From positions 1 through 13,484 of the forward strand of contig DUTA01000036.1 in assembly GCA_012842325.1 (NCBI GenBank): a stretch of DNA of 13,484 nt. The letters are read 5' to 3'. Below are positions 12,986 to 13,484 of the stretch, piece by piece. A model generated the notes under the pieces. That model ran no database searches, was not told the origin of the DNA, and saw only the letters and a list, made by a program, of their open reading frames with translations. Origin of the DNA: Bacillota bacterium (GTDB taxonomy: Bacteria; Bacillota; DTU030). The number at the start of each line of letters is the position of its first letter. Positions within the stretch are counted from its first letter, which is position 1. Position numbers and translations under genes: made by a program.

Positions 12986-13484
12986 GTGAAGCTACTACTG
13001 CTGGGGTTCAGCACCCGGGGCTTGGCCGAAAGCATTGCCCTGAGCCGCTGCCGGGACTGGCAGCTGGTGTGCCTGGATTATTTCGGCGATTACGACCTGG
13101 CCCAGTGGGGGGAGGTTTATTCCCTGCGCCGGGATTTCGGGCTGGAGGACTTTTCGGCCCAGGCCCTGCTCCCCATTGTCCGGAATTTTGAATACGACGC
13201 CGTTGCCTATACTTCCGGCATTGAGGATACCCCGGCACTGGTGGACCAGGTGGCGGCCGGCAAGGAGCTCCTGGGCAACGGGGGGGAAACCCTGGCTGCC
13301 GCCCGCTGCTGGGAGGAGCTCCACCGGTTTTTGGCCCAGAAGGGCATTGCCTTTCCCCGGACTTTTTATCACTGGCAGGGCCCCCTGCCGCCGGGCCAGT
13401 GGCTCCTCAAACCCAGGGATTCCGGAGGCGGCCTCGGCATTACCTGGGCCGGGGCGGGGAATGGGCTGCCGTCCGGCTACCTTC
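12986..13484 (+). CDS. ATP-grasp family protein, C-terminus cut off by window edge
   Basis: The first 166 residues of a probable ATP-dependent carboxylate-amine/thiol ligase are visible. Translation from GTG 12986 gives KLLLLGFSTRGLAES, a Rossmann-like pre-ATP-grasp domain. YTSGIED (about 74-80) and GKELLGNGGETLAAARCW follow, then the ATP-grasp lead-in GIAFPRTFYHWQG and WLLKPRDSGGGLGITWAG (about 139-156), whose Lys and Gly-rich loop bind ATP. GAGGGGG lies about 8 nt upstream. Similar ATP-grasp proteins accompany H4MPT and C1 genes in methylotrophs and some archaea, where a role in cofactor side-chain assembly is suspected but unproven to my knowledge. It follows mtdB by 19 nt. Confidence 0.88.
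   Translation, partial: MKLLLLGFSTRGLAESIALSRCRDWQLVCLDYFGDYDLAQWGEVYSLRRDFGLEDFSAQALLPIVRNFEYDAVAYTSGIEDTPALVDQVAAGKELLGNGGETLAAARCWEELHRFLAQKGIAFPRTFYHWQGPLPPGQWLLKPRDSGGGLGITWAGAGNGLPSGYL

Noticed and set aside
11878..13035. 385-codon minus-strand open frame spanning the DUF2193 end, mtdB and the ATP-grasp start
   Set aside because: It crosses a terminator and three plus-strand gene boundaries, which a real gene would not be expected to do, and has no recognisable motif.

Overview
The window looks like a chromosomal segment of an anaerobic, GC-rich Gram-positive bacterium (Firmicutes, Clostridia/Moorellia-like). This is inferred from strong AAAGGAGG-type ribosome binding sites, GTG starts, short hairpin-plus-T-run terminators, two Clostridia-style sigma-54 activators, an oxygen-sensitive Fe-S cysteine desulfidase homologue and a microcompartment shell protein. 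No RNA genes, CRISPR arrays, insertion sequences or phage genes were seen.

Region A (1-5161) looks like a sulfur amino acid catabolic module. A sigma-54 activator, cut off at the left edge at its Walker A motif, is read leftward. Divergent from it is an operon of an L-cysteine desulfidase family enzyme, a polytopic membrane transporter and an M20D amidohydrolase. A textbook -24/-12 promoter (1270-1286) lies just before the desulfidase start, and a hairpin terminator closes the operon at about 5160. The layout suggests uptake of an acylated or peptidic substrate, deacylation, and breakdown to pyruvate, ammonia and sulfide, controlled by the divergent activator.

Region B (5162-6551) holds two single-gene units: a lone tandem-BMC-domain shell protein with a structured leader, and a two-CBS-domain protein. 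Each is followed by its own terminator-like hairpin.

Region C (6552-13484) is the most unusual part. It carries genes of tetrahydromethanopterin (H4MPT) one-carbon metabolism, best known from methanogens and aerobic methylotrophs: a DUF447 protein, beta-RFAP synthase (first committed step of H4MPT synthesis), an MtdB-type methylene-H4MPT dehydrogenase and an ATP-grasp protein of the kind found in H4MPT clusters (cut off by the right edge). Among them lie a GAF-PAS-AAA+-Fis sigma-54 activator and a DUF2193 protein, a family of unknown function described mainly from archaea. The DUF2193 gene is preceded by a -24/-12 promoter and by two matching 17-bp sites (TGNNNCAAAATGANACA), so the adjacent activator very likely switches it on. 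My working hypothesis is an inducible pathway in which DUF2193 feeds or draws on an H4MPT-bound one-carbon unit that MtdB oxidises or reduces. The function of DUF2193 and its substrate cannot be read from the sequence.
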